Shown: positions 26,713 through 36,217, numbered from the stretch's first letter. The stretch: DNA of 63,065 nt from Massilia frigida (GCF_011682175.1 NZ_WHJG01000041.1:1-63065), one strand, 5' to 3'. Notes: generated from the sequence alone by a model not told the origin. Translations and numbers: made by a program.

Positions 26713-26742
26713 TTCACAGGCGGGGCGGGGGTTTGTTACAAT
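26713..26742 (+). promoter_or_regulatory. Promoter of the DUF2782-thrB unit
   Basis: TTCACA (26713-26718), an 18-base spacer and TACAAT (26737-26742) lie 30 bases before the start at 26772. The promoter begins right at the edge of the last repeat unit. Confidence 0.5.
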
Positions 26743-26771
26743 GGTCCACACGATCACAAGGCGACCCTATC

Positions 26772-27191
26772 ATGCTGCGCACTTCTTCTCTCTGCAAGAC
26801 CCTGGCCCTGTGCCTGCTGGCCCACGCGAACCTGGCCGGCGCCCAGCAAACCAAGCCGAGCGACGCGCCGCCCAAGCTCGAACGCCTCGACGAGAGCAAT
26901 ATGGCGCCAGCTACCCCCGCGCCGCGCGCGAATGAGCCGAAAATCACCGAAAAACGCGCGGGCGGCCGGACCACGGAAGTCAAAGTCAAAACCGGCAAGA
27001 GCAGCTATACGATGAAGGGCAACAATCCCGCCGGCGGCAGTTCGACCGGCGACGCCACCGGCTCGACCCTGCGCGCACCTCAATGGACAGTCGGGGAATT
27101 CGACCTGAACAAAAAGAAAAAAGCCGCCAGCGAGGCCGCCGCCAACACCGACGCAGCACCGGTGCCGCCACCGCCCGCTCCAGCCAAGTAA
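26772..27191 (+). CDS. DUF2782-family exported protein
   Basis: A 139-aa protein with a signal peptide ([20 protein letters not shown], cleavage after AGA). The central [18 protein letters not shown] then SSYTMKG and [10 protein letters not shown] match the pattern I know for DUF2782. The C-terminus is a low-complexity Lys/Ala/Pro tail ending PPPPAPAK. Family members sit between polA and homoserine kinase in betaproteobacteria, as here. Function is unknown. Confidence 0.75.
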   Translation: MLRTSSLCKTLALCLLAHANLAGAQQTKPSDAPPKLERLDESNMAPATPAPRANEPKITEKRAGGRTTEVKVKTGKSSYTMKGNNPAGGSSTGDATGSTLRAPQWTVGEFDLNKKKKAASEAAANTDAAPVPPPPAPAK

Positions 27192-27268
27192 TCCCCCCAT
27201 CCGCCCGCGCGCGCCCTCTTGCGCGCGCGTACCGATATCGACCGATTCACCTTACCCTTCGCTTGCAC

Positions 27269-28228
27269 ATGGCAGTTTTTACCGCGGTCAGCCTGGATGA
27301 CCTCACCTTGTTGTTGAAGAAGTTTCCATTAGGAAATGCCATCGCCATCAAAGGGATCAGTTCCGGCATCGAAAACAGCAATTTCTTCATCGATACGGAG
27401 CACGGCGAGTACGTGCTGACCATTTTCGAGAACCTCAGTTTCGCGCAGTTGCCGTTTTATTTGCAGCTGATGCGTCATCTGGCCGAGCGCGGCGTGCTGG
27501 TGCCGGCCCCGGTGCCGGACGAGTCGGGCGAACTGGTGGTGCCGCTGCACGGCAAGCCGGCCGCCATCGTCAGCAAACTCGAAGGCAGCTCGCAGATGGC
27601 GCCGCAGCCGGTCCATTGCGCGGCGGTCGGCGCCATGCTGGCCAAGATGCATCTGGCCGCGCGCGACTTTGCGCTGCAACAGCCGAACTTGCGCGGCCTG
27701 GACTGGTGGAACGACACCACGCCGCAGGTATTGCCCTTCCTCGACGAGCGCAACGCCCACCTGCTGCGCGCCGAGATGCATTTCCAGAGCGCGTTCGCGG
27801 CCTGCGACCATTACCACCGGCTCGGGCGCGGCCCGGTCCATGCGGACCTGTTCCGCAATAACGTGATGTTCGTCGGCGAGCGCCTGACCGGCTTCTTCGA
27901 TTTCTATTTCGCCGGCTGCGATACCTGGCTGTTCGACGTGGCCGTCACCGTCAACGACTGGTGCATCGACCTCGATACCGGCGTGCTCGACACCGCCCGC
28001 GTGCGCGCCCTGCTCGACGCCTACCATGCGGTGCGCCCGTTCACGGCCGACGAGCAGGCCGCCTGGCAGCCCATGCTGCGCGCCGCCGCGCTGCGCTTCT
28101 GGCTCTCGCGCCTGTATGACCTCTACCAGCCGCGCGAAGCCGAAATGCTGACCCCGCACGATCCGGCCCATTTCGAGCGCATCCTGCGCGAGCGCATCGC
28201 CACCCCGGCCCCGGAATTGTTCGCATGA
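27269..28228 (+). CDS. thrB: Homoserine kinase, APH-fold type (ThrB2)
   Basis: The enzyme phosphorylates L-homoserine on the way to threonine. It belongs to the aminoglycoside-phosphotransferase fold, not the GHMP fold of E. coli ThrB. Visible: [15 protein letters not shown] at the nucleotide site, the catalytic [14 protein letters not shown] loop and the metal-binding [13 protein letters not shown]. Length is 319 aa. The start is MAVFTAVS at 27269. It overlaps the next gene in ATGA. Confidence 0.95.
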   Translation: MAVFTAVSLDDLTLLLKKFPLGNAIAIKGISSGIENSNFFIDTEHGEYVLTIFENLSFAQLPFYLQLMRHLAERGVLVPAPVPDESGELVVPLHGKPAAIVSKLEGSSQMAPQPVHCAAVGAMLAKMHLAARDFALQQPNLRGLDWWNDTTPQVLPFLDERNAHLLRAEMHFQSAFAACDHYHRLGRGPVHADLFRNNVMFVGERLTGFFDFYFAGCDTWLFDVAVTVNDWCIDLDTGVLDTARVRALLDAYHAVRPFTADEQAAWQPMLRAAALRFWLSRLYDLYQPREAEMLTPHDPAHFERILRERIATPAPELFA

Positions 28229-28998
28229 GCCGCCTTCCCGCCATCACCGGATGGCTCTGGATCAAGCAGGGCTTCACCCTGTTCCGCAAGCAGCCGGCGA
28301 TCCTCACCATGCTGCTGTTCGCCACCCTCCTGTTCAGCCTAGCCCTGAGCGCGATTCCCCTGCTCGGGCAAATGATCACGATGGTGCTGGTGCCCTCGTT
28401 CAGCGTGGCGATCCTGCAAGCCTGCAACCTGATCGGGCAAGACCAGCCGGTCACCCCGGGCGTGCTGCTGACCGGATTGCGCCAGCCAGCCTTGCGCCGC
28501 CTGTGCAAGCTGGGCCTGATCTACCTGGCGCTGTCGATCCTGCTCGGCGTGCTGCTGGCGCTGATGGTATCGCCCGCATTCATCAAGCAGATGAGCGTAC
28601 CGTTGGCCGATCGCGCCAACCTGAAAATCAGCACGGCCGACATGCAGGCGGTGCTGCTGACCGGCCTCTTGCAAAGCCTGGCGCTGCTGGCGCTGTGCTT
28701 TGCGCCAGCGCTGACTTATTGGCAGCAGATGTCACCGGGCAAGGCGACCTTTTACAGCGTGTTCGGTATTCTCGGGGCGATCCGCCCGTTCATGGTGATG
28801 CTGCTGGCGTGGTGCGCGATGTTTTTCGGCGCCTCGATCGCAGTCATGCTGCTGCTGGGCGACAGCCAGGGTGGACGGATTGCCGTCATCTGGCTGATGC
28901 TGCAATTCGTACTGCTGTTGCAGTGCGCGATTTTTTGCAGCTACCGGCAAATCTTCGGCGACCCGTCGCTGCTGCCGAAGGACGCGGCGCTCAAATAG
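28225..28998 (+). CDS. BPSS1780-type multipass membrane protein
   Basis: A 257-aa inner-membrane protein with six or so hydrophobic segments and the N-terminal pattern [19 protein letters not shown] typical of the BPSS1780 family. No catalytic motif is visible. It starts within the thrB stop (ATGA), so translation is coupled. Function is unknown. Confidence 0.85.
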   Translation: MSRLPAITGWLWIKQGFTLFRKQPAILTMLLFATLLFSLALSAIPLLGQMITMVLVPSFSVAILQACNLIGQDQPVTPGVLLTGLRQPALRRLCKLGLIYLALSILLGVLLALMVSPAFIKQMSVPLADRANLKISTADMQAVLLTGLLQSLALLALCFAPALTYWQQMSPGKATFYSVFGILGAIRPFMVMLLAWCAMFFGASIAVMLLLGDSQGGRIAVIWLMLQFVLLLQCAIFCSYRQIFGDPSLLPKDAALK

Positions 28999-29006
28999 CA
29001 ACGCCA

Positions 29007-29030
29007 GCGGGTGGGCGCAGGCCCACCCGC
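29007..29030. terminator. Bidirectional terminator hairpin
   Basis: A perfect 10-bp stem (GCGGGTGGGC / GCCCACCCGC) with a GCAG loop lies in the 39-base gap between convergent BPSS1780-type and uvrD genes, 8 bases from each stop. Confidence 0.75.
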
Positions 29031-29037
29031 CATCGAT

Positions 29038-31350
29038 TCAGCGTCCCACCCGTTCGAGCTTGGCGACCGACAGGTCGAGCACTTTCATGCCCGCCTTGCC
29101 GAAATTGATCTGGGCGCGCGCATTGCTGCCGCCGCCTTCGATATTCACGATCACCCCTTCGCCGAACTTGGCATGCGCCACCGATTCGCCGATGCGCCAT
29201 CCGGGCCCGTTGCTGGCCGCTTTCTGCTTGATCTGCTGGGCGATCTTGTTGTCCGAACCACCGCTGCTCAAGTTGGCGTCATCCCAGGCCGATTTTTTAT
29301 TCCCGAACCAGTGTGACTGCACCCGCGGCGATATCCATTTGAGCGCGTCTTCCGGCAGCTCGTCGAAAAAGCGCGATTTCATGTTGTAGCGGGTCTGGCC
29401 GTGCAGCATGCGCGTTTGCGTGAAACTCATGTACAGGCGCTTGCGCGCGCGCGTGATGGCCACGTACATCAGGCGCCGTTCTTCATCGACGCCATCCATC
29501 TCGCGCGAACTGCTCTCGTGCGGGAACAAGCCTTCTTCCAGGCCGGTGATGAACACGGCGTCGAATTCGAGGCCCTTGGCCGAGTGCACCGTCATCAGTT
29601 GCAGCGCATCCTGCCCAGCCTGGGCCTGGGCGTCGCCCGCTTCGAGCGAGGCGTGCGAGAGGAAGGCCGACAGTGGCGACATGATGGTGTTGAGCGGGAT
29701 ATCGGCGTCGATGATTTCGGTGCCGTCGCCATTCAAAATCAGTTCGCCCGCGCTGGCCTGCGCCTTCGGTCCCATGTAGGCCGGGGCGCCCTGGCCGAAG
29801 CCTTCTTCCTGCACGAACTGGGTGGCCGCATTGACCATCTGCTCCAGATTCTCGATGCGGTCGGCGCCTTCTTTTTCGTTCTGGTAGTGCTGCAGCAGGC
29901 CGCTGGCCTCCAGCACCACGCGCACCGTTTCGGGCAGCGCCAGTTGCTGCGTCTCGAAGCGGGCGCCTTCGACCAGTTTCACGAAGCTGTTCAGCGAGGA
30001 GCCGGACTTGCCCGCCACGTAGGGCACCGCCGCGTACAGCGAAATGCCATACTGTTCGGCGGCCGCCTGCAGCGCTTCGATCGAGCGCATACCGATGCCG
30101 CGCGTGGGGAAATTGACCACACGCAAAAAGGCCGAATCGTTGTGCGGATTGTCCATCAGTTGCAGGTAAGCGATGGCGTGCTTGACCTCGGCGCGCTGGA
30201 AGTAGCGCTGGCCGCCGTAAACGGTGTACGGCAGGCCGGCCGCGAACAGGGCGTGTTCGATCACGCGCGACTGCGCATTGGAGCGGTACAGAATCGCGAT
30301 CTCGCGGCGCAGCGCACCTTCGGCCATCAGGCTCTTCGCTTCTTCGATGATCCACTGCGCCTCTTCCAGGTCGGACGAGGCTTCGTAGATGCGCACCGGC
30401 TCGCCGTGGCCGGCATCGGTGCGCAGGTTCTTGCCCAGGCGCTTGCTGTTGTTGGCGATCAGGTGATTGGCGCTGTCGAGAATGTGGCCGTGCGAGCGGT
30501 AATTCTGCTCCAGCTTGATCAGGTTCTCGACCCGGAATTCGCGCTCGAAGGCACTCATATTGCCGACGTTGGCGCCACGGAAGGCGTAAATGCTCTGGTC
30601 GTCGTCGCCCACGGCGAACAGCGCGCCGGCCACCTGCTGACCATGCCCCGCCAGCAGCTTGAGCAAGTTGTATTGCAGGTCATTGGTATCCTGGAACTCG
30701 TCGACCAGGATGTGCTTGAAGCGCGCCTGGTAGTGCTCGCGCAGCGGCTGGTTGCGTTCGAGCAGTTCGTAGGCGCGCAGCAGCAGTTCGGCGAAATCGA
30801 CCACGCCTTCGCGCTGGCACTGGTTGTCGTACAGCTCGTACAACTCGACCATCTTGCGTTCGATCGGGTCGTGCGCCTCGACCCGGTTGGCGCGCAAGCC
30901 CTGGTCCTTGGCGTTATTGATGAAATACATCAGGTTTTTGGGCGGATACTTCTCGTCGTCGATATTGTTCGCTTTCAGCAAGCGCTTGATCATCGACAGC
31001 TGATCCTGGGAATCGAGGATCTGGAAGGTTTGCGGCAGCGCGGCATCGCGGTAATGGGTGCGCAGGAAGCGGTTGCACAGGCCGTGGAAGGTGCCGATCC
31101 ACATGCCGCGCGTGCTCACCGGCAGCATGGCCGACAGGCGGGTCAGCATTTCCTTCGCCGCCTTGTTGGTAAACGTCACCGCCATGATCCCGGACGGCGA
31201 CACCTGGCCGGTCTGGATCAGCCAGGCGATGCGGGTCGTCAGCACGCGCGTCTTGCCGGAGCCGGCGCCCGCAAGAATCAGGGCGCTCTGCGGTGGCAGG
31301 GTGACGGCGGCGAGTTGTTCGGGATTGAGGTTATGGAGGAGATTTTGCAT
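29038..31350 (-). CDS. uvrD: UvrD/Rep-type DNA helicase
   Basis: A superfamily 1A 3'-5' helicase acting in nucleotide-excision and mismatch repair. Motif I is ILAGAGSGKTRVLTTR, Ia AVTFTNKAAKEM, II LVDEFQDTNDLQ, III GDDDQSIYAFRGA, IV LEQNYRS, V LMTVHSAKGLEFDAVF and VI YVAITRARKRL. The extra C-terminal domain ends in a Tudor-like SVAHAKFGEGVIVNIEG segment, as in UvrD/PcrA and unlike Rep. Length is 770 aa. Confidence 0.96.
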   Translation of the reverse strand: MQNLLHNLNPEQLAAVTLPPQSALILAGAGSGKTRVLTTRIAWLIQTGQVSPSGIMAVTFTNKAAKEMLTRLSAMLPVSTRGMWIGTFHGLCNRFLRTHYRDAALPQTFQILDSQDQLSMIKRLLKANNIDDEKYPPKNLMYFINNAKDQGLRANRVEAHDPIERKMVELYELYDNQCQREGVVDFAELLLRAYELLERNQPLREHYQARFKHILVDEFQDTNDLQYNLLKLLAGHGQQVAGALFAVGDDDQSIYAFRGANVGNMSAFEREFRVENLIKLEQNYRSHGHILDSANHLIANNSKRLGKNLRTDAGHGEPVRIYEASSDLEEAQWIIEEAKSLMAEGALRREIAILYRSNAQSRVIEHALFAAGLPYTVYGGQRYFQRAEVKHAIAYLQLMDNPHNDSAFLRVVNFPTRGIGMRSIEALQAAAEQYGISLYAAVPYVAGKSGSSLNSFVKLVEGARFETQQLALPETVRVVLEASGLLQHYQNEKEGADRIENLEQMVNAATQFVQEEGFGQGAPAYMGPKAQASAGELILNGDGTEIIDADIPLNTIMSPLSAFLSHASLEAGDAQAQAGQDALQLMTVHSAKGLEFDAVFITGLEEGLFPHESSSREMDGVDEERRLMYVAITRARKRLYMSFTQTRMLHGQTRYNMKSRFFDELPEDALKWISPRVQSHWFGNKKSAWDDANLSSGGSDNKIAQQIKQKAASNGPGWRIGESVAHAKFGEGVIVNIEGGGSNARAQINFGKAGMKVLDLSVAKLERVGR

Positions 31351-31411
31351 CCCGTGATTATACCGGCGCGACGCCGCCAGGCGGCGGCGTGTTCGCTGGC
31401 GAACGGCCCTG

Positions 31412-32698
31412 TCAGGCGCCGGGCACCACCTGGCCCTCGCGCGTGACCGTCACGTCAAGCGCCAGGTCGCCCTGGCCGCCGGTGCCGGCGATCCGGATGG
31501 CGCTGCTGGCGCCGAGCCGCGTAAGCACGCCCGGTTCGCTCACCAGCTTGCCGTCCAGGGAGATCTTGCTGCGGACCAGCACCTGGTCGCTGCCGACCGC
31601 GCTCAACGAAAAATCGCCGCTCCAGCCGCCCGCGCCCTCTCCCACGCGCACCGAAAAGTCGGACGGCGTACGCGCACGGATATGCTGCGGCGCGCCATCG
31701 GTCCCCACGCGCAGGGTCATGGCAACCGCGTAATTGGGTACGGTGGTAGGTACGGCGGTAGGTACGGCGGTGGGTACGGCGCTAGGTACGGCGCTCGCGT
31801 CGGCGCGGGCGGCCAGGGCGGCGAAGGCGGCGATGCCGGCCAGCGCCGCCACCAGAATGCGGCCCGCCTGGCGGCGCGAGGGGGACGGTGGGGTTTGTTG
31901 CAGATGCATGATGCGCTCCTTGAGTGGGTGGCAGGATTGCCAGTGGCAGACGGACGGCGTGAGGCTCACGCCGGCCTGGGTTTTCAGCATGGCGCCGGCA
32001 TAGGTGCGGCGCTGGGATGGATGGCGCCGCATTACCAGCGCGTCGCAGGCCAGTTCCTGGTCGAAGCGAAAGCGCGGCGCGGCCAGGTGCACGAGGGGAT
32101 TGAACCAGAACGCGCATTGGATCAGCGCCAGCAGGGTGTTGGCGGCGGCATCGGCGCGCTGCGCATGGACCTGCTCGTGGGCGATGATCAGGACTTGCTC
32201 CTCTGCGCTGTAGCGCTGGTCGAAATCGAGCGGCACCACAATCTGTTGACGCCACAAGCCGAGCAAGGCCGGGCCGGCGGCGGCATGGGCGGCGTAGGCG
32301 ATGCCGCCGCGCACGCTCAGCGCTCCCAGGCTGCGCACGAAGGCGCGGTGGCTCAGGCAGAACAAGGCCAGCGTGGCCAGCGCGCCGCAGGCCCAGACCG
32401 GCAGCAGCCAGCCAGTCCAAGCCTGAGCGGCGGCGCTGGCGGCTCCCGGCGCGCCCGCCGGCCCGAACGCCGCCAACGCAGGCAGCGCGGGCAGCAGCAC
32501 CAGTGCCTTGACGGGGGCGGCAAACAGCGGCTGCAAGGCGGCGGCGGCCATGGCCAGCGGGACGATCAGCCAGGCCTGGTAGGCCAGGCCGGCATCGATG
32601 CGCTGGCGCAGCGGGCGGCGCACCAGCAGCACGACGGCAATGGCCGCGCTGGCGGAGACGGCCAGGCGCAGCAGCAGCTCGGGCAGGTTATTGATCAT
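31412..32698 (-). CDS. M56 (BlaR1/MecR1-type) membrane metallopeptidase A
   Basis: A 428-aa sensor-protease partner of the BlaI regulator upstream. Four N-terminal membrane helices (about 1-130) precede the zinc motif HEQVH (IIAHEQVHAQRADAAA) and the third ligand region FRFDQELACDALV. A further helix (about 275-295) leads to a short periplasmic part with a repeated AVP(S/T) linker and a beta-rich end rather than a penicillin-sensing domain. The signal it senses is unknown. Its start overlaps blaI by 11 bases. Confidence 0.9.
   Translation of the reverse strand: MINNLPELLLRLAVSASAAIAVVLLVRRPLRQRIDAGLAYQAWLIVPLAMAAAALQPLFAAPVKALVLLPALPALAAFGPAGAPGAASAAAQAWTGWLLPVWACGALATLALFCLSHRAFVRSLGALSVRGGIAYAAHAAAGPALLGLWRQQIVVPLDFDQRYSAEEQVLIIAHEQVHAQRADAAANTLLALIQCAFWFNPLVHLAAPRFRFDQELACDALVMRRHPSQRRTYAGAMLKTQAGVSLTPSVCHWQSCHPLKERIMHLQQTPPSPSRRQAGRILVAALAGIAAFAALAARADASAVPSAVPTAVPTAVPTTVPNYAVAMTLRVGTDGAPQHIRARTPSDFSVRVGEGAGGWSGDFSLSAVGSDQVLVRSKISLDGKLVSEPGVLTRLGASSAIRIAGTGGQGDLALDVTVTREGQVVPGA
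31737..31796. repeat. 12-bp in-frame minisatellite
   Basis: Five tandem 12-bp units of GGTACGGCGGTA type lie inside the M56-A gene and encode the AVPT/AVPS linker just after the last membrane helix. Units differ only at one to three bases, so the number may vary between strains. Confidence 0.85.
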
Positions 32699-33074
32699 CG
32701 TCGAGCTCTCCGATCAGGCGTTTGAGCTCGGCGATATCGGTCTTGCTCAGTTTGCGGTGCTGGCCGAAATGGGCGACCAGCGGCGCGATGCGCCCGCCGA
32801 ACAGGCGGTCGAGCAGGCCCGTGCTTTCGCTGGTGAGCCAGTGCTCGCGCTTGAGCACCGCCGTGTACAGATAGCGGCGCCCCTCCTTCTGCGCGCTGAC
32901 CGCGCCCTTGTTGAGCAGCCGGTTGAGCAGCGACTTGATGGTCGCTTCCTGCCACTGATGACCGCTCACGAGCGCGGCCACGATATCCTCGGCCGGCATC
33001 GCGCTGCCAGAGCGCCACAGTACTTCCATGACCTTCGACTCGGCGTCGCTGATCGCTGCCGCTTGCTGTTCCAT
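32688..33074 (-). CDS. BlaI/MecI/CopY-family repressor
   Basis: A 128-aa winged-helix repressor. The N-terminal DNA-binding domain reads ISDAESKVMEVLWRSGSAM then PAEDIVAALV and the recognition region WQEATIKSLLNRLLNKGAVS. The EGRRYLYTAVL wing and a C-terminal dimerisation helix follow. It is normally cleaved after M56 activation. The operon blaI-M56-A is preceded by two matching palindromes. Confidence 0.93.
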   Translation of the reverse strand: MEQQAAAISDAESKVMEVLWRSGSAMPAEDIVAALVSGHQWQEATIKSLLNRLLNKGAVSAQKEGRRYLYTAVLKREHWLTSESTGLLDRLFGGRIAPLVAHFGQHRKLSKTDIAELKRLIGELDDDQ

Positions 33075-33092
33075 GCGTCACTCCCCTTATTA

Positions 33093-33132
33093 ATTACACG
33101 TGTAATCGATGACTCATGATTACACGTGTAAT
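33093..33132. promoter_or_regulatory. Double BlaI-type operator
   Basis: Two identical 14-bp perfect palindromes ATTACACGTGTAAT occur at 33093-33106 and 33119-33132, centres 26 bases apart, 19 bases before the blaI start. They contain the TACA/TGTA core known for BlaI/MecI operators. Autoregulation by the adjacent repressor is inferred. Confidence 0.85.
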
Positions 33133-33195
33133 CGCAAAGGTCAAGCCCGTGTTGCGGGCTTCACTGCTTGTGCTTCAGTGCTGTTGCTTGATGAT

Positions 33196-33615
33196 TTATT
33201 TGCGGCGGTAGACCGATACCAGCACGCTGGTGGGGTCGTTGACGGACAGGGCGCCATCGTTGAGGCAGTAATCCAGCGGGGCGGGCAAGGCATCGATGCT
33301 CAGGCTGACGCAGTTCGCCTTGTTCGGGGCGCTCTTGGCGGGCTTGGCGATCTTGTACTGACAGGTCATCGGCTTGGCGGCGCTGTCGGCCAGCGACAGC
33401 GTGATCGTCTTGGCGTCGATCACCATCTGGCTGCCCTGGAACCTGCGCTCAAGCTGCGCCACCTGTTCGGCCGGGGCCTTGTTTTTCTTCGCCTGTTCGA
33501 GCATGGGCGCCATGTCGATCTCCCAGTTTCCCTTGATATCGACCGAGGCGGCGTGCGACTGGGCGGCGCACAGCACGGCAATCGCCGCACAACCAACGCG
33601 TAGAGCTTTGTTCAT
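33196..33615 (-). CDS. Small exported protein a, paralogue of 33751-34155
   Basis: A 139-aa protein with signal peptide (ALRVGCAAIAVLCAAQSHAA) and mature start VDIKGNWEIDMAPMLEQAKK. Two pairs of features recur in the neighbour: VIDAKTITLSLAD and a C-terminal Cys-containing LPAPLDYCLNDG. It may be a lipocalin-like small beta protein, but I recognise no family. It lies between blaI and the second paralogue on the same strand. Confidence 0.8.
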   Translation of the reverse strand: MNKALRVGCAAIAVLCAAQSHAASVDIKGNWEIDMAPMLEQAKKNKAPAEQVAQLERRFQGSQMVIDAKTITLSLADSAAKPMTCQYKIAKPAKSAPNKANCVSLSIDALPAPLDYCLNDGALSVNDPTSVLVSVYRRK

Positions 33616-33750
33616 GTTTTCCTTAACAGTGAGTCGATGGTCGTAACGCTCCAGGCGCGTGAGCGGAAGCCTGACCGCAAGCGGGGGTTCTAAACAATTG
33701 CACAATTGACATGCAATTAAGTTAACATGTAGCCCTGCTTGCGTGCGCGA

Positions 33751-34155
33751 TCAATGGCGCCGGTAGAACTGCCTCATGCCGGCAGCCGGGTCCTTGACCA
33801 CCATGCCGCCGGGCACCAGACAGTACGCAATGGGACGCGGCGAGCCATCCACGTGCAGCGCGATACAGTCATCCCTGGTCCCGACCACTGTGTATTTGAG
33901 GGTCACGGGCTGTCGGTCCTCATGGCCGGCGATCGTGAGCTTGAGCGTGTTCGCGTCGATGGTCATGATGCCGCCGCGGAAGGTCTGTTCCATCGACGCG
34001 ATCGCTTTCGCCGGTGCCTTCCTCGCTTTCATCTCCACCACCATGGGCGCCAGGTCAATCATCCAGCGCCCCTTGATATCGACCGGTGCGGCGCGCGATG
34101 GGGCGGCGCACAGGACGGCCGCCGCCGCGAGACAGGCGTTGACAAATTGTTTCAT
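33751..34155 (-). CDS. Small exported protein b, paralogue of 33196-33615
   Basis: A 134-aa protein with signal peptide (MKQFVNACLAAAAVLCAAPSRA) and mature start VDIKGRWMIDLAPMVVEMKA. It shares with its neighbour the APMxxEMK/Q helix, TIDANTLKLTIAG and SPRPIAYCLVPG. The two lie in tandem between the two M56 genes, all on the minus strand. Function is unknown. Confidence 0.8.
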   Translation of the reverse strand: MKQFVNACLAAAAVLCAAPSRAAPVDIKGRWMIDLAPMVVEMKARKAPAKAIASMEQTFRGGIMTIDANTLKLTIAGHEDRQPVTLKYTVVGTRDDCIALHVDGSPRPIAYCLVPGGMVVKDPAAGMRQFYRRH

Positions 34156-34228
34156 ATTTCCCTTGATGGTCAGATAGGTGTTCACTCCGGCACATCGCCG
34201 GAGCCCTATTCTAATCGCCTGCTCATTC

Positions 34229-34257
34229 GACCAGATTAACAATTTGCCAATCTGATC
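34229..34257. repeat. Inverted repeat upstream of small protein b
   Basis: GACCAGATT (34229-34237) and AATCTGATC (34249-34257) form a 9-base arm pair with one mismatch and an 11-base AT-rich centre. It lies between the M56-B stop and the small-protein-b start, so it could be an operator. It lacks the TACA/TGTA core of the BlaI site. Confidence 0.35.
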
Positions 34258-34264
34258 AAGCTGC

Positions 34265-36217
34265 TCAGCCCGCGCGGTCCCCTGGCACGGGCCGCGCCAG
34301 GCCCCTGGCGACGGCGTCGCGCAGGACCTCGCGCATCACGCGCTCGGCCGCTTTGCCATGCTGGTCCATTTCGCGGCCCAGGACATTCATTTGCTTGCCC
34401 AGCGCGTCCATCGGCTTGGCGGCTTCCTTCATCTGCTTGTCGATGGCATCCATCGGCGCGCGCGCCGCCTCCATCTTGCCATGCTGGCGCTCCAGCTGGG
34501 CGTGCTGCGCGTCGAGCTGGCGTTCGATGTCGCCCAGCTTGGTGTTGAGCTGGTCGCGCTTGCCCGACAACTGGGCGCGCGCGGCACCGCTGGCGTCGTC
34601 GATCTGGCGCTCAAGCAGCACGATGTCGCGCTGCAAGCGGCCCTGCTGCGCCGCCAGCGCCGCGATCAGGCCGGCGATGCGCTGGGTGTCGGCGTCGGCG
34701 GGCCGATGGGCGCCGGCGGTGCGTTCCATCTCGCGCCCCAGCTGTTCGACCACCTTGCCGTGCTTTTCCATCTCCTTGCCATGGACGTCCATCTGGTCGC
34801 CGAGGCGCTTGAGCGGCGCATAGGCTTCGGTCACCCGGGCGATCAGCGCAGGGTCCTGCACCACGTACGCCTTGCCGCCCTGGCGGAACCAGAGGAAATC
34901 ACCCTTGACGCTGTGCTTGGCGGCGTCGATGTCGTCGAAGTCGCGGCTGTCGCCACTGAGCATGCCCTTGCGCTCGGCGCCCTGCACCAGCGCGTACGAC
35001 ATCTCGCCGACGCCTTTGGTGATGCTCACGGGAAGACGCGGCGGTGCGGGCGGCGCCGGTGGCGCCGGCGGCATCGGTGGCGCCGGCGGTACCGGCATAT
35101 CCATCGCTGCGGCGGAAACGGCCGGAACCGCCTTCGCAGCCGGGGGGGCCGGCGGCGCGGGGGGGACCGGCGGCAGCGGCGCACGCACGGCGCGCGCGGC
35201 CTGGGGCTGCGCTAAAGGCGCGCTCTGCGCGTTGGCGTAGAAGGCGGCGCAGGCGGCCGACAGGCCGAGAATCGGCAGCGCCATCTTCCAGTTGAGCGGT
35301 TCGGTATCCGGGCGGACCAGGCGTTTGATGCGGGACATAAGATTTCCTCCGTGAGCCCCATGGGCGAGTTGAGGTGTGGAGAACTGGAACTGGTCCAGTT
35401 CGGATAATGCAAGCGCCAGACGCCGCGGTTCGCCGAGCATGCTTGCTGCTAAATCATCTGCGATCTGTTCGCGCTCGATGCGCACCCGGTGCGACAGCCA
35501 CCACACTGCCGGGTGATAGAACAGCACGATTTCGATCGCACTTTGCATCAGGTTGACCAGGTAATCGAAGCGCCGGATATGCGCCATTTCGTGCGCCAGC
35601 AGCGCCTCCAGCAAGTCGGGCGGCATGCCGCTCACCAGCGCGGCCGGCACCAGGATCACCGGACGCCACCAGCCGGCCGTGACCGGGCCGGGAAGGTCGT
35701 CCACCAGCCCCAGCGCGACCTGGCGCGCCACGCCGAAGCGCAGCGCCAGCCGGTCCACCCGCGCCTGCCATGCGGCGTTGTGCGTGTACTGGCTGCTCTG
35801 GCTGCGGCGCCGCACCCAGGCCAGGCCGAGCAGCAGGCGCAGCGCCAGCAGGCCGGCGCCGCAGCTCCAGAAAAACATCAGCAGGGGCAGGCGCTGCCGC
35901 AGCGCCGGCTCCCATGAGGCGACCTGCACCGCCAGCAGGGGGGCGCCGCCGGGAATCTGCGGCATGCCGCTGGCGGCCAGCGGCAACATGGTCGTAACCG
36001 CCTGCGCATCGAGCACGCGCTGCACCGTGCCGGCCAGCGGCAAGGCGGCGCACAGCAGCAGCGCGGCGCAGCCGACCGCGTAGCGCAGCTGGGGCCGCGC
36101 AGCGCGCAGCAATCCCAGCACCATGGCGGCGAGGCAGCCGATCAGCAAACCCTGCCAGACAAAATCGAGCAGCGCCCAGCCCAGGCTGGGCACGATGACG
36201 GCGAGCATGTCGTTCAT
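34265..36217 (-). CDS. M56 (BlaR1-type) membrane metallopeptidase B with long coiled-coil tail
   Basis: A 650-aa protein. Membrane helices (about 1-120) precede the zinc motif HEMAH (LLAHEMAHIRRFDYL) and REQIADDLAASML. After a late helix near 315, a Pro-rich linker (PPVPPAPPAPP and MPPAPPAPPAPP) leads to a segment YALVQGAERKGMLSGDSRDF and a long heptad-like coiled coil rich in MxxHGKxME repeats (about 475-640). No BlaI gene is adjacent on its 5' side. Its partner may be the blaI downstream. Confidence 0.88.
   Translation of the reverse strand: MNDMLAVIVPSLGWALLDFVWQGLLIGCLAAMVLGLLRAARPQLRYAVGCAALLLCAALPLAGTVQRVLDAQAVTTMLPLAASGMPQIPGGAPLLAVQVASWEPALRQRLPLLMFFWSCGAGLLALRLLLGLAWVRRRSQSSQYTHNAAWQARVDRLALRFGVARQVALGLVDDLPGPVTAGWWRPVILVPAALVSGMPPDLLEALLAHEMAHIRRFDYLVNLMQSAIEIVLFYHPAVWWLSHRVRIEREQIADDLAASMLGEPRRLALALSELDQFQFSTPQLAHGAHGGNLMSRIKRLVRPDTEPLNWKMALPILGLSAACAAFYANAQSAPLAQPQAARAVRAPLPPVPPAPPAPPAAKAVPAVSAAAMDMPVPPAPPMPPAPPAPPAPPRLPVSITKGVGEMSYALVQGAERKGMLSGDSRDFDDIDAAKHSVKGDFLWFRQGGKAYVVQDPALIARVTEAYAPLKRLGDQMDVHGKEMEKHGKVVEQLGREMERTAGAHRPADADTQRIAGLIAALAAQQGRLQRDIVLLERQIDDASGAARAQLSGKRDQLNTKLGDIERQLDAQHAQLERQHGKMEAARAPMDAIDKQMKEAAKPMDALGKQMNVLGREMDQHGKAAERVMREVLRDAVARGLARPVPGDRAG

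Noticed and set aside
29401-31446. A 681-codon plus-strand open frame
   Set aside because: It is antisense to uvrD, with no start context and the same His/Arg/Gly-rich shadow composition.
31737-31796. Short regular repeats, considered as a CRISPR array
   Set aside because: Units are 12 bp, contiguous, with no spacers and lie in frame inside a protein gene.
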